DNA of 64,000 nt from Azohydromonas caseinilytica (GCF_012927045.1 NZ_JABBFW010000007.1:186001-250000); one strand, 5' to 3'; counted from the first letter of the stretch, positions 1-9,336 are shown. Program-made: numbers and translations. Notes: generated by a model not told the origin, from the letters alone.

Positions 1-67
1 CGCGGGCCCGGCCCTGCGATTGCCGGGAGCCGGGGCGATGCTCTTCAGGGTCTGCCCGCACCGAGCC

Positions 68-1078
68 ATGTCCTGTCTTTTCACCGCGCGCCTGGTCAAC
101 GGCGCCACCGGCGACCCGGGCCTGCACTGCCAGCTCGCGGGCCAGCGCCGCGGCCTGCTGTTCGACCTGGGCGACGTGACGGCGCTGATGCCGCGCGAGC
201 TGTTGCGCGTCTCGCACGCCTTCGTCAGCCACACGCACATGGACCATTTCGCGGGGCTGGACCACCTGCTGCGCGTGATCCTGGGGCGCCAGCCGCGGCT
301 GGTGCTGCACGGTGGTCCCGGCTTCGTGGCGCAGGTGGAGCACAAGCTGCACGCCTACACCTGGAACCTGGTGCACCGCTACGAGGTGGCGCTGGAGATC
401 GAGGTGCACGAGTTCCGTCCCGACGGGCGCCGGCGCAGCGCGCTGTTCTCCAGCCGCGACGGTTTCAGCCGCGCGCGGGACGAGGAGTCGGCCTGGGACG
501 ACGACGTGCTGCACGACGAGGACCAGTTCCGCGTGCGTGGCCGCTTCGTGGACCACGGCATCCCGGTGCTGGCCTTCGCGCTGGAGGAGAAGGCGCGCGT
601 GGCCGTCAACGTCGAGCGCATGGCGGCCCGAGGCTTCACCAGCGGCGCGTGGCTGCGCGAGCTGAAAGCCGCCGTGATGTCCGGCGCCCCGGGCGCCACG
701 CCGATCGAGGTGCGCTGGAAGGACCGTGCCGGCGAGCATGTGGCGCTGCGCACGGTCGATGAGCTGCGGCCCGTGGTGCTGGACCAGCGCCCGGGCCGTT
801 GCATCGGCTACGTCACCGACCTGTGCGGCAGCGAGGCCGACGCGCGCACCCTGAGCGGGCTGCTGCGCGGCGTGGACCAGCTGCACATCGAGTGCGTGTT
901 CCTGGACGCGGACCGCGCCCACGCGCAGCACAAGCACCACCTCACCGCCCGGCGCGCCGGCGAGATCGCGCGGCTCCTGGGCGCGCGCGAGCTGGTTCCC
1001 TTCCATTTCTCCCCACGCTACGAGGGCCGCGGCGAGGAGCTGCGCACCGAGGCACTGCAGGCCTGGACCGGCCGCTGA
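68..1078 (+). CDS. Ribonuclease Z-like metallo-beta-lactamase-fold hydrolase
   Basis: Predicted 336-residue metal-dependent hydrolase of the metallo-beta-lactamase fold. The signature SHTHMDHFAGLDHLL lies about 55 residues in, where RNase Z and related phosphodiesterases carry the HxHxDH zinc ligands; later Asp and His residues (YVTDLCGS, then a HKHHLTARRAGEIA stretch and LVPFHFSPRY) match the C-terminal ligand order of the ElaC/RNase Z group. RNase Z cuts the 3' trailer of tRNA precursors, but this protein has large insertions relative to ElaC and could have another phosphodiester substrate. I chose the ATG at 68 because the residues further upstream (from 20) do not resemble the fold's first strand. 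No operon partner is visible; the next gene is 260 bases downstream. Confidence 0.7.
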   Translation: MSCLFTARLVNGATGDPGLHCQLAGQRRGLLFDLGDVTALMPRELLRVSHAFVSHTHMDHFAGLDHLLRVILGRQPRLVLHGGPGFVAQVEHKLHAYTWNLVHRYEVALEIEVHEFRPDGRRRSALFSSRDGFSRARDEESAWDDDVLHDEDQFRVRGRFVDHGIPVLAFALEEKARVAVNVERMAARGFTSGAWLRELKAAVMSGAPGATPIEVRWKDRAGEHVALRTVDELRPVVLDQRPGRCIGYVTDLCGSEADARTLSGLLRGVDQLHIECVFLDADRAHAQHKHHLTARRAGEIARLLGARELVPFHFSPRYEGRGEELRTEALQAWTGR

Positions 1079-1341
1079 GGCCCGGACCGCGTCCGGCCGA
1101 GCCGCCGGCTCCCCCCAAGGGGGGACATGGCGCCGCCCTGCCCCGCGCCCTTTCCCTCCGTGGAGGGAAAACGCGCTTTCGCCCCTGCCGGGCCTGAACC
1201 GCCGCCGAGAGCCCCGCAACTGAGCCAGCGCATGGGACGCATCGATCGCGTCCCGGCCCCAGGGGCTGCCGCCGTACCAGGCAGCGCGCCGGCCCCGTCA
1301 CTTCCCCGTTGCGCCTGGGTTTTCCTTCAAGGACTTCACCG

Positions 1342-1998
1342 ATGAACCGTTTTGCCTTCTCCCCGCGCCGTACCGCCCTGGCTGCCGGTCTGCTCGCCGC
1401 CGCGGCCGTCTCCACCTCCGCGCTGGCCAACGAACAGGAAGCCGCCGCGGCCGGCTGGGACGACCCGGTCGTGTTCAACATGGTGCGTTCTCCGGGCCTG
1501 AAGGACGCGCCCAACTGCGCGCGCTGGGCCAAGGGCCGGGTCTCCATCCAGAAGATGGGTGGCGTCGAGGAAATGACCGTCAAGGTGCAGGGCCTGCCGC
1601 CCAACACCGACTTCGCCTTCTTCGTGCTGCAGGTGCCCAACTTCCCCTTCGGCATGGGCTGGTACCAGGGCGAGATCCGCACCGACTGGCAGGGCAAGGG
1701 CCAGCAGAAGTTCGTGGGCCGCTTCAACCAGGAGACCTTCTCGCTGGCCATCGGCAACCCGGCGCCGGCGCCGAGCGTGCATCCGCACAGCCCGTTCCCG
1801 GATGCGACGACGAATCCGCTGACCCCGCCGCTGCACCAGTTCCACCTGGGCATGTGGTTCAACAAGGCCGCCGATGCCCAGAAGGCCGGTTGCCCCGGCA
1901 ACGTCACGCCCTTCAGCGGCGAGCACGACGCGGGCATCCAGGTGCTCAACACCAGCAACTTCCCCGACCACGCCGGCCCGCTGCGCCGCGTGAAGTAA
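1342..1998 (+). CDS. Exported protein of unknown function
   Basis: A 218-residue protein with a clear signal peptide (MNRFAFSPRRTALAAGLLAA, cleavage probably after ALA near residue 32). The mature part has no motif I recognise; it contains two Cys (NCARW and GCPGN) that could form a disulfide, a Pro/His-rich middle, and strand-rich segments such as MTVKVQGLPPNTDFAFFVLQ that suggest a beta-sandwich. The ATG at 1342 is supported by AAGGA about 9 bases upstream. It is convergent with the Calvin-cycle operon and followed by a strong terminator hairpin, so it is probably a single-gene unit. The 260 bases before it hold short inverted repeats (for example around 1107-1122 and 1152-1167) but no gene I can support. 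Confidence 0.6.
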   Translation: MNRFAFSPRRTALAAGLLAAAAVSTSALANEQEAAAAGWDDPVVFNMVRSPGLKDAPNCARWAKGRVSIQKMGGVEEMTVKVQGLPPNTDFAFFVLQVPNFPFGMGWYQGEIRTDWQGKGQQKFVGRFNQETFSLAIGNPAPAPSVHPHSPFPDATTNPLTPPLHQFHLGMWFNKAADAQKAGCPGNVTPFSGEHDAGIQVLNTSNFPDHAGPLRRVK

Positions 1999-2021
1999 AC
2001 GGCCCTGCCTTTGTGTGTGTG

Positions 2022-2054
2022 GGACCGCGGCTCAGGGCGCCGCGGTCCGGTTTT
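2022..2054 (+). terminator. Rho-independent terminator after the exported protein
   Basis: A perfect 10-bp GC stem (GGACCGCGGC at 2022-2031 pairing with 2039-2048), a 7-base loop, then GG and a short T run ending at 2054. It sits 24 bases after the stop of the upstream exported-protein gene, between it and the convergent cbbA. Confidence 0.75.
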
Positions 2055-2103
2055 GCCGGGGTTGCGCCGCTGGTGCTCCCCGGCCTTTTTGCGCCTGCCG
2101 GGC

Positions 2104-3123
2104 TCAGGCCGCCAGCCGCATCGGCCGCAGGCGCGAGGCCTGGCCCGCGCAGCCGAAAGCCTCGAAGCGCTGGGCGCACAGCTCGCGCGCCGCGGCGGTG
2201 GCCTGCTTGAGCACGCTGCGCGGGTCGAAGTCGCCCGGGTTGCGCGCCATGGCACGGCGCATCGCGCCGGTCATGGCCAGGCGGATGTCGGTGTCGATGT
2301 TGATCTTGCGCACGCCGTGGCGGATGCCTTCCTGGATCTCCTCCACCGGCACGCCGTAGGTCTCGCGGATCTTGCCGCCGTGCTCGCGGATGACGGCCAG
2401 CCACTCCTGCGGCACCGAGGAGGAGCCGTGCATCACCAGGTGCGTGTCGGGCAGCCGGGCGTGGATCTGCCTGATGCGGTCGATGGCCAGGATGTCGCCC
2501 GTGGGCTTGCGGCTGAACTTGTAGGCGCCATGCGAGGTGCCGATGGCGATGGCCAGCGCGTCCACGCCGGTCTGGGCCACGAAGTCCGCGGCCTGCGCCG
2601 GGTCGGTGAGCATCTGCTCGTGCGAGAGCGTGCCCTGCGCGCCCACGCCGTCCTCCTCGCCGGCCTGGCCGGATTCCAGCGAGCCCAGGCAGCCCAGCTC
2701 GCCCTCCACCGACACGCCCACCGCGTGCGCCATGCGCACCACCTGGCGCGTCACATCCACGTTGTAGTCGTAGCTGGCGGGCGTCCTGGCGTCGGGCATG
2801 AGCGAGCCGTCCATCATCACGCTGGTGAAGCCGGAGCGGATGGCCTGCACGCACACCGCCGGGCTGGCGCCATGGTCCTGGTGCAGCACGATGGGCAGTT
2901 GCGGGTACATCTCGGTCGCGGCTTCGACCATCTTGCGCAGGAAGGGCTCGCCGGCGTACTTCCTCGCGCCGGCCGAGGCCTGCAGGATGACCGGGCTGTC
3001 GGTGGCGGCGGCGGCCTGCATGATGGCCTGGATCTGCTCCAGGTTGTTGACGTTGAAGGCCGGCACGCCGTAGCCGTTCTCGGCGGCATGGTCGAGCAGC
3101 TGGCGCAGGGAGATCATGGGCAT
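2104..3123 (-). CDS. cbbA: Fructose-1,6-bisphosphate aldolase, class II, Calvin-cycle type
   Basis: A 339-residue class II (zinc-dependent) aldolase that condenses triose phosphates to fructose 1,6-bisphosphate, and sedoheptulose bisphosphate in the Calvin cycle. Visible hallmarks are the N-terminal [19 protein letters not shown], the zinc/active-site segment [10 protein letters not shown], the HGSSSVP phosphate loop and [16 protein letters not shown], all in the order of the CbbA/Fba subfamily with the usual length near 345. AGGAG precedes the ATG at 3123 at good spacing. It is the last gene of the cbb operon; a 300-base gap holding an inverted-repeat element separates it from cbbT, so transcription from upstream may be partly attenuated. 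Confidence 0.93.
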   Translation of the reverse strand: MPMISLRQLLDHAAENGYGVPAFNVNNLEQIQAIMQAAAATDSPVILQASAGARKYAGEPFLRKMVEAATEMYPQLPIVLHQDHGASPAVCVQAIRSGFTSVMMDGSLMPDARTPASYDYNVDVTRQVVRMAHAVGVSVEGELGCLGSLESGQAGEEDGVGAQGTLSHEQMLTDPAQAADFVAQTGVDALAIAIGTSHGAYKFSRKPTGDILAIDRIRQIHARLPDTHLVMHGSSSVPQEWLAVIREHGGKIRETYGVPVEEIQEGIRHGVRKINIDTDIRLAMTGAMRRAMARNPGDFDPRSVLKQATAAARELCAQRFEAFGCAGQASRLRPMRLAA

Positions 3124-3217
3124 GGTGGGCTCCTGAGAGGTGGGAGGTTGAGGGGGCGACGAAAAACGGAAAGCGTGTTTGAGGGCGGCCGTGGGCTGAT
3201 CTGGACCGCTCTCTACG

Positions 3218-3370
3218 TCGTCATTCCCGCGAAGGCGGGAACCCAGGCGGCCCCGCGTCGGAGCGAAGCAGCGGTGCAGTGAGCCGAGCCAGAAGCCCTC
3301 GGTGTGCCGACCGATCCACTCACGGCCGACTGGGGGACTGCCTGGGTCCCCGCCTGCGCGGGGATGACGA
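3218..3370. repeat. Inverted-repeat element, copy 1 (TTCCCGCGAAGGCGGGAA family)
   Basis: The left end carries CGTCATTCCCGCGAAGGCGG and the right end its near reverse complement (CCTGGGTCCCCGCC then GGGGATGACG), with about 90 bases between. Each end is itself a small palindrome. A second copy lies at 5532-5716 and a partial one at 42097-42120. This is the style of extragenic palindromic repeats common in beta- and gammaproteobacteria. It fills most of the 300-base space between cbbA and cbbT. Confidence 0.8.
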
Positions 3371-3424
3371 AGTAGTGGATGTGGACGGTGGGCTTCGGCC
3401 CGCAGCCCTCAACCGTGGCTTGGC

Positions 3425-5428
3425 TTATGCAAGCAGCCTCCTCGCCCTCTCCGCCACCGCCTGCGGCGTGAACCCGAAGTGCTCCAGCAGCGCCGGCGCC
3501 GGCGCGGACTCGCCGAAGCGCTCCAGCGCCACCACGTCGCCGTCCTCGCCCACGTACTTCCACCACAGCCCGCTGCGGCCGGCCTCGATGGCCAGGCGCG
3601 GCAGATGGCGCGGGATCACGCTGCGCCGGTAGGCCTCGTCCTGCCGCTCGAACACCTCCAGGCAGGGCGCGGACACCACGCGCGCGGCGATGCCCTCATC
3701 GGCCAGCCGCTGCGCCGCCGCCAGCGCCAGCTGCAGCTCGGAGCCGGTGGCGATCAGCACCACGCGCTCGTCGCGCGCGCCGCGCAGCACGTAGGCGCCG
3801 CGGGCGATCAAGTCGGCGCGTTCCTGCCCGCCGTCGGCATGCGGCAGCGCCTGTCGGCTCAGCAGCAGGCAGCTCGGCCCGTCGCCGCGCTGCAGCGCCT
3901 GCTGCCAGGCCACGGCGGTTTCGGTGGCATCGGCCGGGCGCCACACGTCCAGGTCCGGGATCAGGCGCAGGCTGTGGGCGTGCTCCACCGGCTGGTGCGT
4001 GGGCCCGTCCTCGCCCAGGCCGATGGAGTCGTGCGTGAACACGTGCACCACCGGCAGCCGCATCAGCGCCGACATGCGCAGCGCGTTGCGGCTGTAGTCC
4101 GAGAAGGTGAGAAAGGTGCCGCCGAAGGGCTTGTAGCCGCCGTGCAGCGCCACGCCGTTCATCACCGCCGCCATGCCGAACTCGCGCACGCCGTAGTGCA
4201 CGTGGTTGCCGCTGCCCTGCCCCGTGAGCGGGCGGCTGCCCTTCCAGTCGGTGAGGTTCGATCCCGTCAGGTCGGCCGAGCCGCCCAGCAGCTCCGGCAT
4301 CGCCGGGGCCACGGCATCAAGAAACTCCTGCGAGGCCTTGCGCGTGGCGACCTTGGCGGCGCGGCGCTCGGCATCGAGCACGGCGCGGGCCAGCGCGGCG
4401 GCCGTGTCCTCGCGCAGCGTGCCGCCGGCGCGGCGGCGCAGGAACTCGGCCGCCAGCTCCGGGAAGGCCCGCGCGTAGGCGTCGAAGCGCTGCTGCCACT
4501 GCCGCCGCTGCGCGCCGCCGCGCTCCACCGCGTCCCAGGCCTGGCGCAGCTCGGCCGGCACCTCGAAGGGCGGCGCGTCCCAGTCCAGCGCCTGGCGCAC
4601 CAGCGCGATCTCCGCCTCGCCCAGCGGCGCGCCGTGCACGTCGGCCGTGCCGGCGCGGTTGGGCGAGCCATGGCCGATCTGCGTGCGGCAGCACACCAGC
4701 ACCGGGCGCCCGGACTTGCGCGCCTGGGCGATGGCGGCGTCCAGCGCGGCGAAATCATGGCCGTCCACGTTGCGGATCACGGTCCAGCCGTAGGCCTCGA
4801 AGCGCGCCGGCGTGTCGTCGCCGAACCAGCCTTTCACGTCGCCGTCGATGGAGATGCCGTTGTCGTCGTAGAAGGCCACGAGCTTGTTCAAGCCCCAGGT
4901 GCCGGCCAGCGAGCAGGCCTCGTGGCTGATGCCCTCCATCAGGCAGCCGTCGCCCAGGAACACCCAGGTGCGGTGATCGACGATGTCATGCCCCGGGCGG
5001 TTGAACTCCTGCGCCAGCAGTTTTTCAGCCAGCGCCATGCCGACCGCATTGGCCAGGCCCTGGCCCAGCGGGCCGGTGGTGGTTTCCACGCCGGGCGTCA
5101 TGTGGACTTCCGGATGCCCCGGCGTGCGCGAGCCGAGCTGGCGGAAGCGCTTGAGCTCGTCCATGGGCAGGTCATAGCCGCTGAGGTGCAGCAGCGCGTA
5201 CAGCAGCATCGAGCCATGGCCGTTGGAGAGCACGAAGCGGTCGCGGTCGGGCCACTGCGGGTCGGCCGGGTCGTGCTTGAGGTGATGGCGCCACAGCGCC
5301 TCGGCGATGTCGGCCATGCCCATGGGCATGCCGGGATGGCCCGAGTTGGCGGCCTGCACGGCGTCGATGGCGAGCATGCGCAGGGCATTGGCGCAGCGGC
5401 GGCGGATGGGGTCCGGAGCATGGGGCAT
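3425..5428 (-). CDS. cbbT: Transketolase
   Basis: A 667-residue thiamine-diphosphate enzyme that transfers two-carbon ketol units between sugar phosphates in the regenerative half of the Calvin cycle. The order of motifs is typical: N-terminal [16 protein letters not shown], the TPP-binding GDGCLMEG..N region near residue 155, the pyrimidine domain with [16 protein letters not shown], and the C-terminal domain ([13 protein letters not shown]). Length is the family standard. GGAGAA precedes the ATG. It lies between prk and fba genes in the cbb operon, which marks it as the autotrophic copy; a housekeeping copy may exist elsewhere. Confidence 0.95.
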   Translation of the reverse strand: MPHAPDPIRRRCANALRMLAIDAVQAANSGHPGMPMGMADIAEALWRHHLKHDPADPQWPDRDRFVLSNGHGSMLLYALLHLSGYDLPMDELKRFRQLGSRTPGHPEVHMTPGVETTTGPLGQGLANAVGMALAEKLLAQEFNRPGHDIVDHRTWVFLGDGCLMEGISHEACSLAGTWGLNKLVAFYDDNGISIDGDVKGWFGDDTPARFEAYGWTVIRNVDGHDFAALDAAIAQARKSGRPVLVCCRTQIGHGSPNRAGTADVHGAPLGEAEIALVRQALDWDAPPFEVPAELRQAWDAVERGGAQRRQWQQRFDAYARAFPELAAEFLRRRAGGTLREDTAAALARAVLDAERRAAKVATRKASQEFLDAVAPAMPELLGGSADLTGSNLTDWKGSRPLTGQGSGNHVHYGVREFGMAAVMNGVALHGGYKPFGGTFLTFSDYSRNALRMSALMRLPVVHVFTHDSIGLGEDGPTHQPVEHAHSLRLIPDLDVWRPADATETAVAWQQALQRGDGPSCLLLSRQALPHADGGQERADLIARGAYVLRGARDERVVLIATGSELQLALAAAQRLADEGIAARVVSAPCLEVFERQDEAYRRSVIPRHLPRLAIEAGRSGLWWKYVGEDGDVVALERFGESAPAPALLEHFGFTPQAVAERARRLLA

Positions 5429-5531
5429 GGGTTCTCCTTCCAGTGAAATTGACGTACCGGGAAATCAATAGGCACGGTTCGGCACCACAGACCGAGACCG
5501 GCATCCCGTGAGTTCGCGCGCCGCGCGCCCT

Positions 5532-5716
5532 ACTTCGTCATTCCCGCGAAGGCGGGAACCCAGGTGGTCCCCACGCCGACCGTCAGCCCATGCGGCGGCG
5601 TGCCGGGCATTTCAAATCCCGGGTTTCCCGCAAGTGCTCTTGCGCTCTGGCGTGGGACCGCCTAGGTCCCCGCCCCCGCCTACGCGGGGGCAGGCTCTGC
5701 GCGGGGATGACGAAGT
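5532..5716. repeat. Inverted-repeat element, copy 2
   Basis: Left end ACTTCGTCATTCCCGCGAAG, right end GCGGGGATGACGAAGT, so the outer arms are complementary as in copy 1 at 3218-3370. The inside carries additional GC palindromes (CCCCCGCCTACGCGGGGGC). The element occupies most of the 334-base gap between cbbT and cbbP; I see no gene in that gap. Confidence 0.8.
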
Positions 5717-5762
5717 GGCAGGCGAAGCAGGCACGCTTACGGTCAGCGTCCGCGACGGTTGC

Positions 5763-6641
5763 TCACGCCACCATCGCCTGCCTCCTGCGCTCCATCAGCC
5801 GCAGGATCATGGGCGTGAAGATGAGCTGCATGGCCAGGTCCATCTTGCCGCCCGGCACCACCAGCGTGTTGGCGCGCGACATCCACGAGTCGTGCAGCAT
5901 GCTCAGCAGGTAGGGGAAGTCGATGCCCTTGGGGTCGGCGAAGCGGATCACCACCAGGCTCTCGTCGGGCGTGGGGATGGTGCGGGCGATGAAGGGGTCC
6001 GAGGTGTCCACCACCGGCACGCGCTGGAAGTTGATGTGCGTGCGCGTGAACTGCGGACAGATGTAGTGCACGTACTCGTGCATGCGGCGCAAGATCACGT
6101 CCGTCACCGCCTCGGTGGAGTAGCCGCGCGTGGCCTTGTCGCGGTGGATCTTCTGAATCCATTCCAGGTTGATCACCGGCACCACGCCGATGAGCAGGTC
6201 CGGGTAGCGCGCCACGTCATGCTCATCGGTCTTCACGCCGCCGTGCAGGCCCTCGTAGAACAGCAGCTCCGACTCCGGCAGCGGCTCCCAGGGCGTGAAG
6301 GTGCCCGGCGGCTGCTGGTAGGGCGCGGCCTCGCGCTCGTCGTGCAGATACTTGCGCGCCTGCCCGGTGCCGGTCTCGGCGTAGTGGCGGAACAGGTTCT
6401 CCAGCTCGGCGAAGAGGTTGGCGTCGGTGCCGAAATGGCTGAAGTGCGGCTTGCCGTTGGCCTCGGCCTCGGCCATGGCCTTCTTCATCTCGGCGCGGTC
6501 GAAGCGATGGAAGCTGTCGCCCTCGACGATGGCGGCGCGCACGCCCTCGCGGCGGAAGATGGTCTCGAAGGTGCGCGTCACCGAGGTGGTGCCGGCGCCC
6601 GAGGAGCCGGTGATGGCAACGATGGGGTGTTTCACGGACAT
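5763..6641 (-). CDS. cbbP: Phosphoribulokinase
   Basis: A 292-residue class I (bacterial) phosphoribulokinase, making ribulose 1,5-bisphosphate from ribulose 5-phosphate and ATP, one of the two reactions unique to the Calvin cycle. The P-loop GSSGAGTTSVT begins at residue 12, followed by the substrate-binding EGDSFHRFDR segment and the PEGANHFG-equivalent region, with FYEGLHGGVKTDEHDVAR in the middle. Length matches the octameric proteobacterial enzyme. GGGAG stands before the ATG at 6641. It lies directly downstream of cbbF; the space between contains an inverted-repeat element at 6672-6748. Confidence 0.95.
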   Translation of the reverse strand: MSVKHPIVAITGSSGAGTTSVTRTFETIFRREGVRAAIVEGDSFHRFDRAEMKKAMAEAEANGKPHFSHFGTDANLFAELENLFRHYAETGTGQARKYLHDEREAAPYQQPPGTFTPWEPLPESELLFYEGLHGGVKTDEHDVARYPDLLIGVVPVINLEWIQKIHRDKATRGYSTEAVTDVILRRMHEYVHYICPQFTRTHINFQRVPVVDTSDPFIARTIPTPDESLVVIRFADPKGIDFPYLLSMLHDSWMSRANTLVVPGGKMDLAMQLIFTPMILRLMERRRQAMVA

Positions 6642-6671
6642 GGGCTGCTCCCGTAGATGGCTTCGATTTCT

Positions 6672-6748
6672 CCGTTCGCCCTGAGCTTGGTCGTTGGGCC
6701 TGCAGGCGGGTCGTGCGGCAGGGCTTCGACGGGCTCAGCCCGAACGGA
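6672..6748. repeat. Inverted-repeat element, CCGTTCG/CGAACGG family, copy 1
   Basis: Arms CCGTTCGCCCTGAGCTTGG and GGGCTCAGCCCGAACGG face each other around a 40-base middle. The same arms recur at 9337-9412, 27014-27113 and 46931-46972, always outside or at the edge of genes. Confidence 0.8.
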
Positions 6749-6757
6749 ACCTTTCTC

Positions 6758-7798
6758 TCAAACCGGGGCGAACAGCCCGCGCTGCCCGAACAGCGGCGAG
6801 CGGTAGCCGCCGTCCAGCAGTTGCTCTTCGTGGTAGCGCTCGATGCGTTCGACCTCCTCGGCCGAGCCGAAGATGAAGCCCACGCGCTGCTGCAGCGCTT
6901 CGGGCTGCAGGCCCAGTACGCGATGCCGGCCGGTGCTGGCGCAACCGCCGGCCTGCTCGATGAGCATCCCCACCGGGTTGGCCTCGTGCAGCAGCTGCAG
7001 GCGGCCCGGGCGCTTGGGGTCGGTGCCGTCGCGCGGGCACAGGAACACCCCGCCGCGCAGCAGGATGCGGTGCGTCTCCGCCACCAGCGAGGCGATCCAG
7101 CGCATGCTGAAGTCCGCGCCGCGCACCCCGGCGCTGCCGGCCAGGCATTCATCGACATAGCGCTTCACGGCCGGCTCCCAGAAGCGGCTGTGCGAGGCGT
7201 TGATGGCGAACTCGCGCGTGCGCCGCGGCACCTGCAGGTTCGGGTGGCTCAGCATCCACTCGCCCAGCTGCGGGTCCAGCGTGAAGCCGTGCGTGCCGTT
7301 GCCCAAGCTCAACACCAGCATGGTGGCGGCGCCGTACAGCGCATAGCCGGCACAGACCTGCTTCGCGCCGGCCTGCAGCCAGTCTTCGGCGGTCGGCGCC
7401 GCGCCGGCGGTGGGCGCGCGCAGCACCGAGAACAGGCTGCCCACGCCGTGGTTGATGTCCAGGTTGCCGGCGCCGTCCAGGGCCTGGAACAGCAGCAGGT
7501 ATTTCCCTCGCGTGTAGGGCTCGGGGATGGGCGTGGCCTCGGCCTCGCCGCAGGCCGAGTAGCCCGCCAGGTTGCCGCCCCACTCGCAGCCGCGCGTGAA
7601 GGCCTCGCGCGCGAACTGCAGCGTCGGCTCGCACGCCGCCTCCTGGCCCAGCGCGCCGCGCGCCACGCGCGCGGCGATGGCCTTGCAGGCCAGCGACACG
7701 TCGGTCACCAGCGCATTGAGCTCGCCGGTGGCGCGCGGGTGGCGGCGCCGCTCCTCGATGAGGAACTGCGTGAGGTTGCTGCGGCCTTCGATGAGCAT
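6758..7798 (-). CDS. cbbF: Fructose-1,6-bisphosphatase family protein with divergent metal site
   Basis: A 346-residue class I FBPase homologue in the cbb operon, where it would hydrolyse fructose 1,6-bisphosphate (and sedoheptulose bisphosphate). The fold is well conserved: N-terminal TQFLIEE, TRGKYLLLF, VGSLFSVLR, NASHSRFWEPAVKRYVDECLAG, DFSMRWIASLVAETHRIL and EANPVGMLIEQAGG. The metal site is not: the canonical ASEE is ACGEA here (residues 82-86, so both Glu ligands become Cys and Gly), and the canonical DPLDGSSN is QALDGAGN (residues 105-112), losing an Asp ligand and two serines. The dynamic loop before it, usually with a conserved Asn-Asp-rich stretch, is shortened (around 48-62). The reading frame is intact, so this is not a simple frameshift. 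It may be inactive, regulatory or altered in specificity. GGAG precedes the ATG. Confidence 0.85.
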   Translation of the reverse strand: MLIEGRSNLTQFLIEERRRHPRATGELNALVTDVSLACKAIAARVARGALGQEAACEPTLQFAREAFTRGCEWGGNLAGYSACGEAEATPIPEPYTRGKYLLLFQALDGAGNLDINHGVGSLFSVLRAPTAGAAPTAEDWLQAGAKQVCAGYALYGAATMLVLSLGNGTHGFTLDPQLGEWMLSHPNLQVPRRTREFAINASHSRFWEPAVKRYVDECLAGSAGVRGADFSMRWIASLVAETHRILLRGGVFLCPRDGTDPKRPGRLQLLHEANPVGMLIEQAGGCASTGRHRVLGLQPEALQQRVGFIFGSAEEVERIERYHEEQLLDGGYRSPLFGQRGLFAPV

Positions 7799-7832
7799 GG
7801 GAGGTCTCCGTCCTTGGTGGTGTGTGTTTCTG

Positions 7833-8510
7833 TCAAAGGCCGGCCTGGGCCGCCTGGCGCGGCAGCAGGGCCAGCAGTTGCTGCGGCGCGCGCAGGCGCC
7901 ACACGGCCGGGCCGGGGTCGGCCACGCCGCCGTAGCCCCAGTCCACCAGCGCGGCCGGGCAGCCGGCGGCGGCGGCGGCCTGCAGGTCCGCCGGGCCGTC
8001 GCCCACCATCAGCAGCCGCGACGCCGCCACGCCGAGCTGCCGCGCCGCCGTGTGCAGCAGCGCCGGCTCGGGCTTGCGCAGCGCGGGCGTGTCCGCGCCC
8101 AGCACCTCGGTGACGTAAGGCATCAGCCCGGCGGCCTGGACCACGGCACAGGCCAGCTTCGTGGGCTTGTTGGTCACCACCGCAATGGGCAGCACCTCGG
8201 ACAGTCCGTCCAGCACGGCTTCGATGCCCTCGAACACGCGCCCATGCGCCAGCGGCGCGGCCAGCGTGGTGGTGTCGAAATGCGCGCGCAGCCGCCGCAG
8301 CAGCTCGGGCGCCGGGTTGTCCAGGCCGTGCGCGGCCAGCGCGCGCCGGATCAGCACGTCGGGCCCGTCGCCGATCCAGGCCCGCACCACGCGCAGCTCG
8401 AAGCTGCCGAAACCCTCGGCTCGCAGCGCGGCGGCCAGGGCGGCGGCGATGTCGGGCGCGCTGTCCACCAGCGTGCCGTCGAGGTCGAAGGCCAGGGCGT
8501 CGGCGCGCAT
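7833..8510 (-). CDS. cbbZ: Phosphoglycolate phosphatase (HAD family)
   Basis: A 225-residue HAD-superfamily phosphatase that removes 2-phosphoglycolate, the inhibitory product of RuBisCO's oxygenase reaction. Motif I is AFDLDGTLVDSAPD at residue 7, motif II is VVTNKPTK (Thr near 110), and the C-terminal Asp motif is MVGDGPADLQAAAAAG, the pattern of the Gph/CbbZ group with an alpha-helical cap after motif I. Its ATG overlaps the TGA of cbbY by one base (TGATG), implying translational coupling. An alternative is a general Gph enzyme, but the operon position supports the photorespiratory role. Confidence 0.9.
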   Translation of the reverse strand: MRADALAFDLDGTLVDSAPDIAAALAAALRAEGFGSFELRVVRAWIGDGPDVLIRRALAAHGLDNPAPELLRRLRAHFDTTTLAAPLAHGRVFEGIEAVLDGLSEVLPIAVVTNKPTKLACAVVQAAGLMPYVTEVLGADTPALRKPEPALLHTAARQLGVAASRLLMVGDGPADLQAAAAAGCPAALVDWGYGGVADPGPAVWRLRAPQQLLALLPRQAAQAGL

Positions 8511-9307
8511 CAGGCCACCCGGTACAGCTGCTGCACGGCGCAGGTCGAGAGCGGCCGGCGCAGCTGCTCCAGCCCCTGCAGCGTGAGCCAGGGCGCATCG
8601 GGCAACCGGCCGCCGGGCTCGCCGGACAGCGGCTGCTCAGGGTCGCCCAGGTGCGGCAGCAGCAGCGAGGCCTCGCCCAGCTCCTCGTCCACGGTCCACA
8701 GCGTGGGCGTGACCACGGTCCACAGCCCGGCCGCGCGCGCCGCGCGCAGGCCGTTGGCCGAGTCCTCGAAGGCCACCGCCTCCTCGGGCTCCAGGCCCAG
8801 CGTGCGCAGCGCCAGCTCGAACACGTCGGGCGCGGGCTTCTTCCGGCGCACCAGGTCGCCGCAGGCGATGACGTCGAACAGCCCCGGGCCCTCCGGCCCC
8901 AGCGTGGACACCAGCAGCGCCTCGACGTTGGAGGGGCTGGTGGTGCTGGCGATGGCCAGGCGCAGCCCGGCTTCGCGCGCCTCGCGCAGCAGCCGTGCCA
9001 CGCCCGGGCGCAGCCGCAGCGCGCCGCTTTCGACCAGCGCCGCGTAGTGCCGCGTCTTGGCCGCGTGCAGCGCCGGGACGCGCGCCAGCGCGGCGCGGCG
9101 GTCGTTGTCGCCAAGGCCGAGGCTGTCGATGTGGTGCGCGATGCGCTCCTTGCCGCCGGTGACGCGCAGCAGCTCGCGGTAGCGCGCGCGGCCCCAGTCC
9201 CAGCGCAGGCCGGCGTCGGCGAAGGCGGCGTTGAAGGCCTGGCGGTGCAGTTCCTCCGTGTCGGCCAGGGTGCCGTCCACGTCGAAGATCAGGGCATTGA
9301 GAGTCAA
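8510..9307 (-). CDS. cbbY: CbbY-type HAD phosphatase
   Basis: A HAD hydrolase of the CbbY family, which in red-type RuBisCO systems dephosphorylates inhibitory sugar bisphosphates such as xylulose 1,5-bisphosphate released from the enzyme. Motif I is LIFDVDGTLADTEELH, followed by a helical cap (RELLRVTGGKERIAHHI, the conserved TGGK), motif II IASTTS, and VAFEDSANGLRAARAAG with the C-terminal acidic motif. I place the start at a TTG (9307) because AAGGAG lies 6 bases before it; the longer in-frame GTG at 9328 puts that ribosome site inside the coding sequence. Length from TTG is 265 residues. It is followed by overlapping cbbZ. Confidence 0.88.
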   Translation of the reverse strand: MTLNALIFDVDGTLADTEELHRQAFNAAFADAGLRWDWGRARYRELLRVTGGKERIAHHIDSLGLGDNDRRAALARVPALHAAKTRHYAALVESGALRLRPGVARLLREAREAGLRLAIASTTSPSNVEALLVSTLGPEGPGLFDVIACGDLVRRKKPAPDVFELALRTLGLEPEEAVAFEDSANGLRAARAAGLWTVVTPTLWTVDEELGEASLLLPHLGDPEQPLSGEPGGRLPDAPWLTLQGLEQLRRPLSTCAVQQLYRVA

Positions 9308-9336
9308 GTGCGGCTCCTTGGGGGTCACTCCACGCC

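Noticed and set aside
1109-1345. Short frames in the gap between the ribonuclease Z-like and exported-protein genes
   Set aside because: No ribosome sites, shadow-like composition; the gap shows only short inverted repeats.
3479-5446. A 655-codon plus-strand frame over the transketolase gene
   Set aside because: Antisense shadow in GC-rich DNA with no recognisable domain; the minus-strand transketolase is unmistakable.
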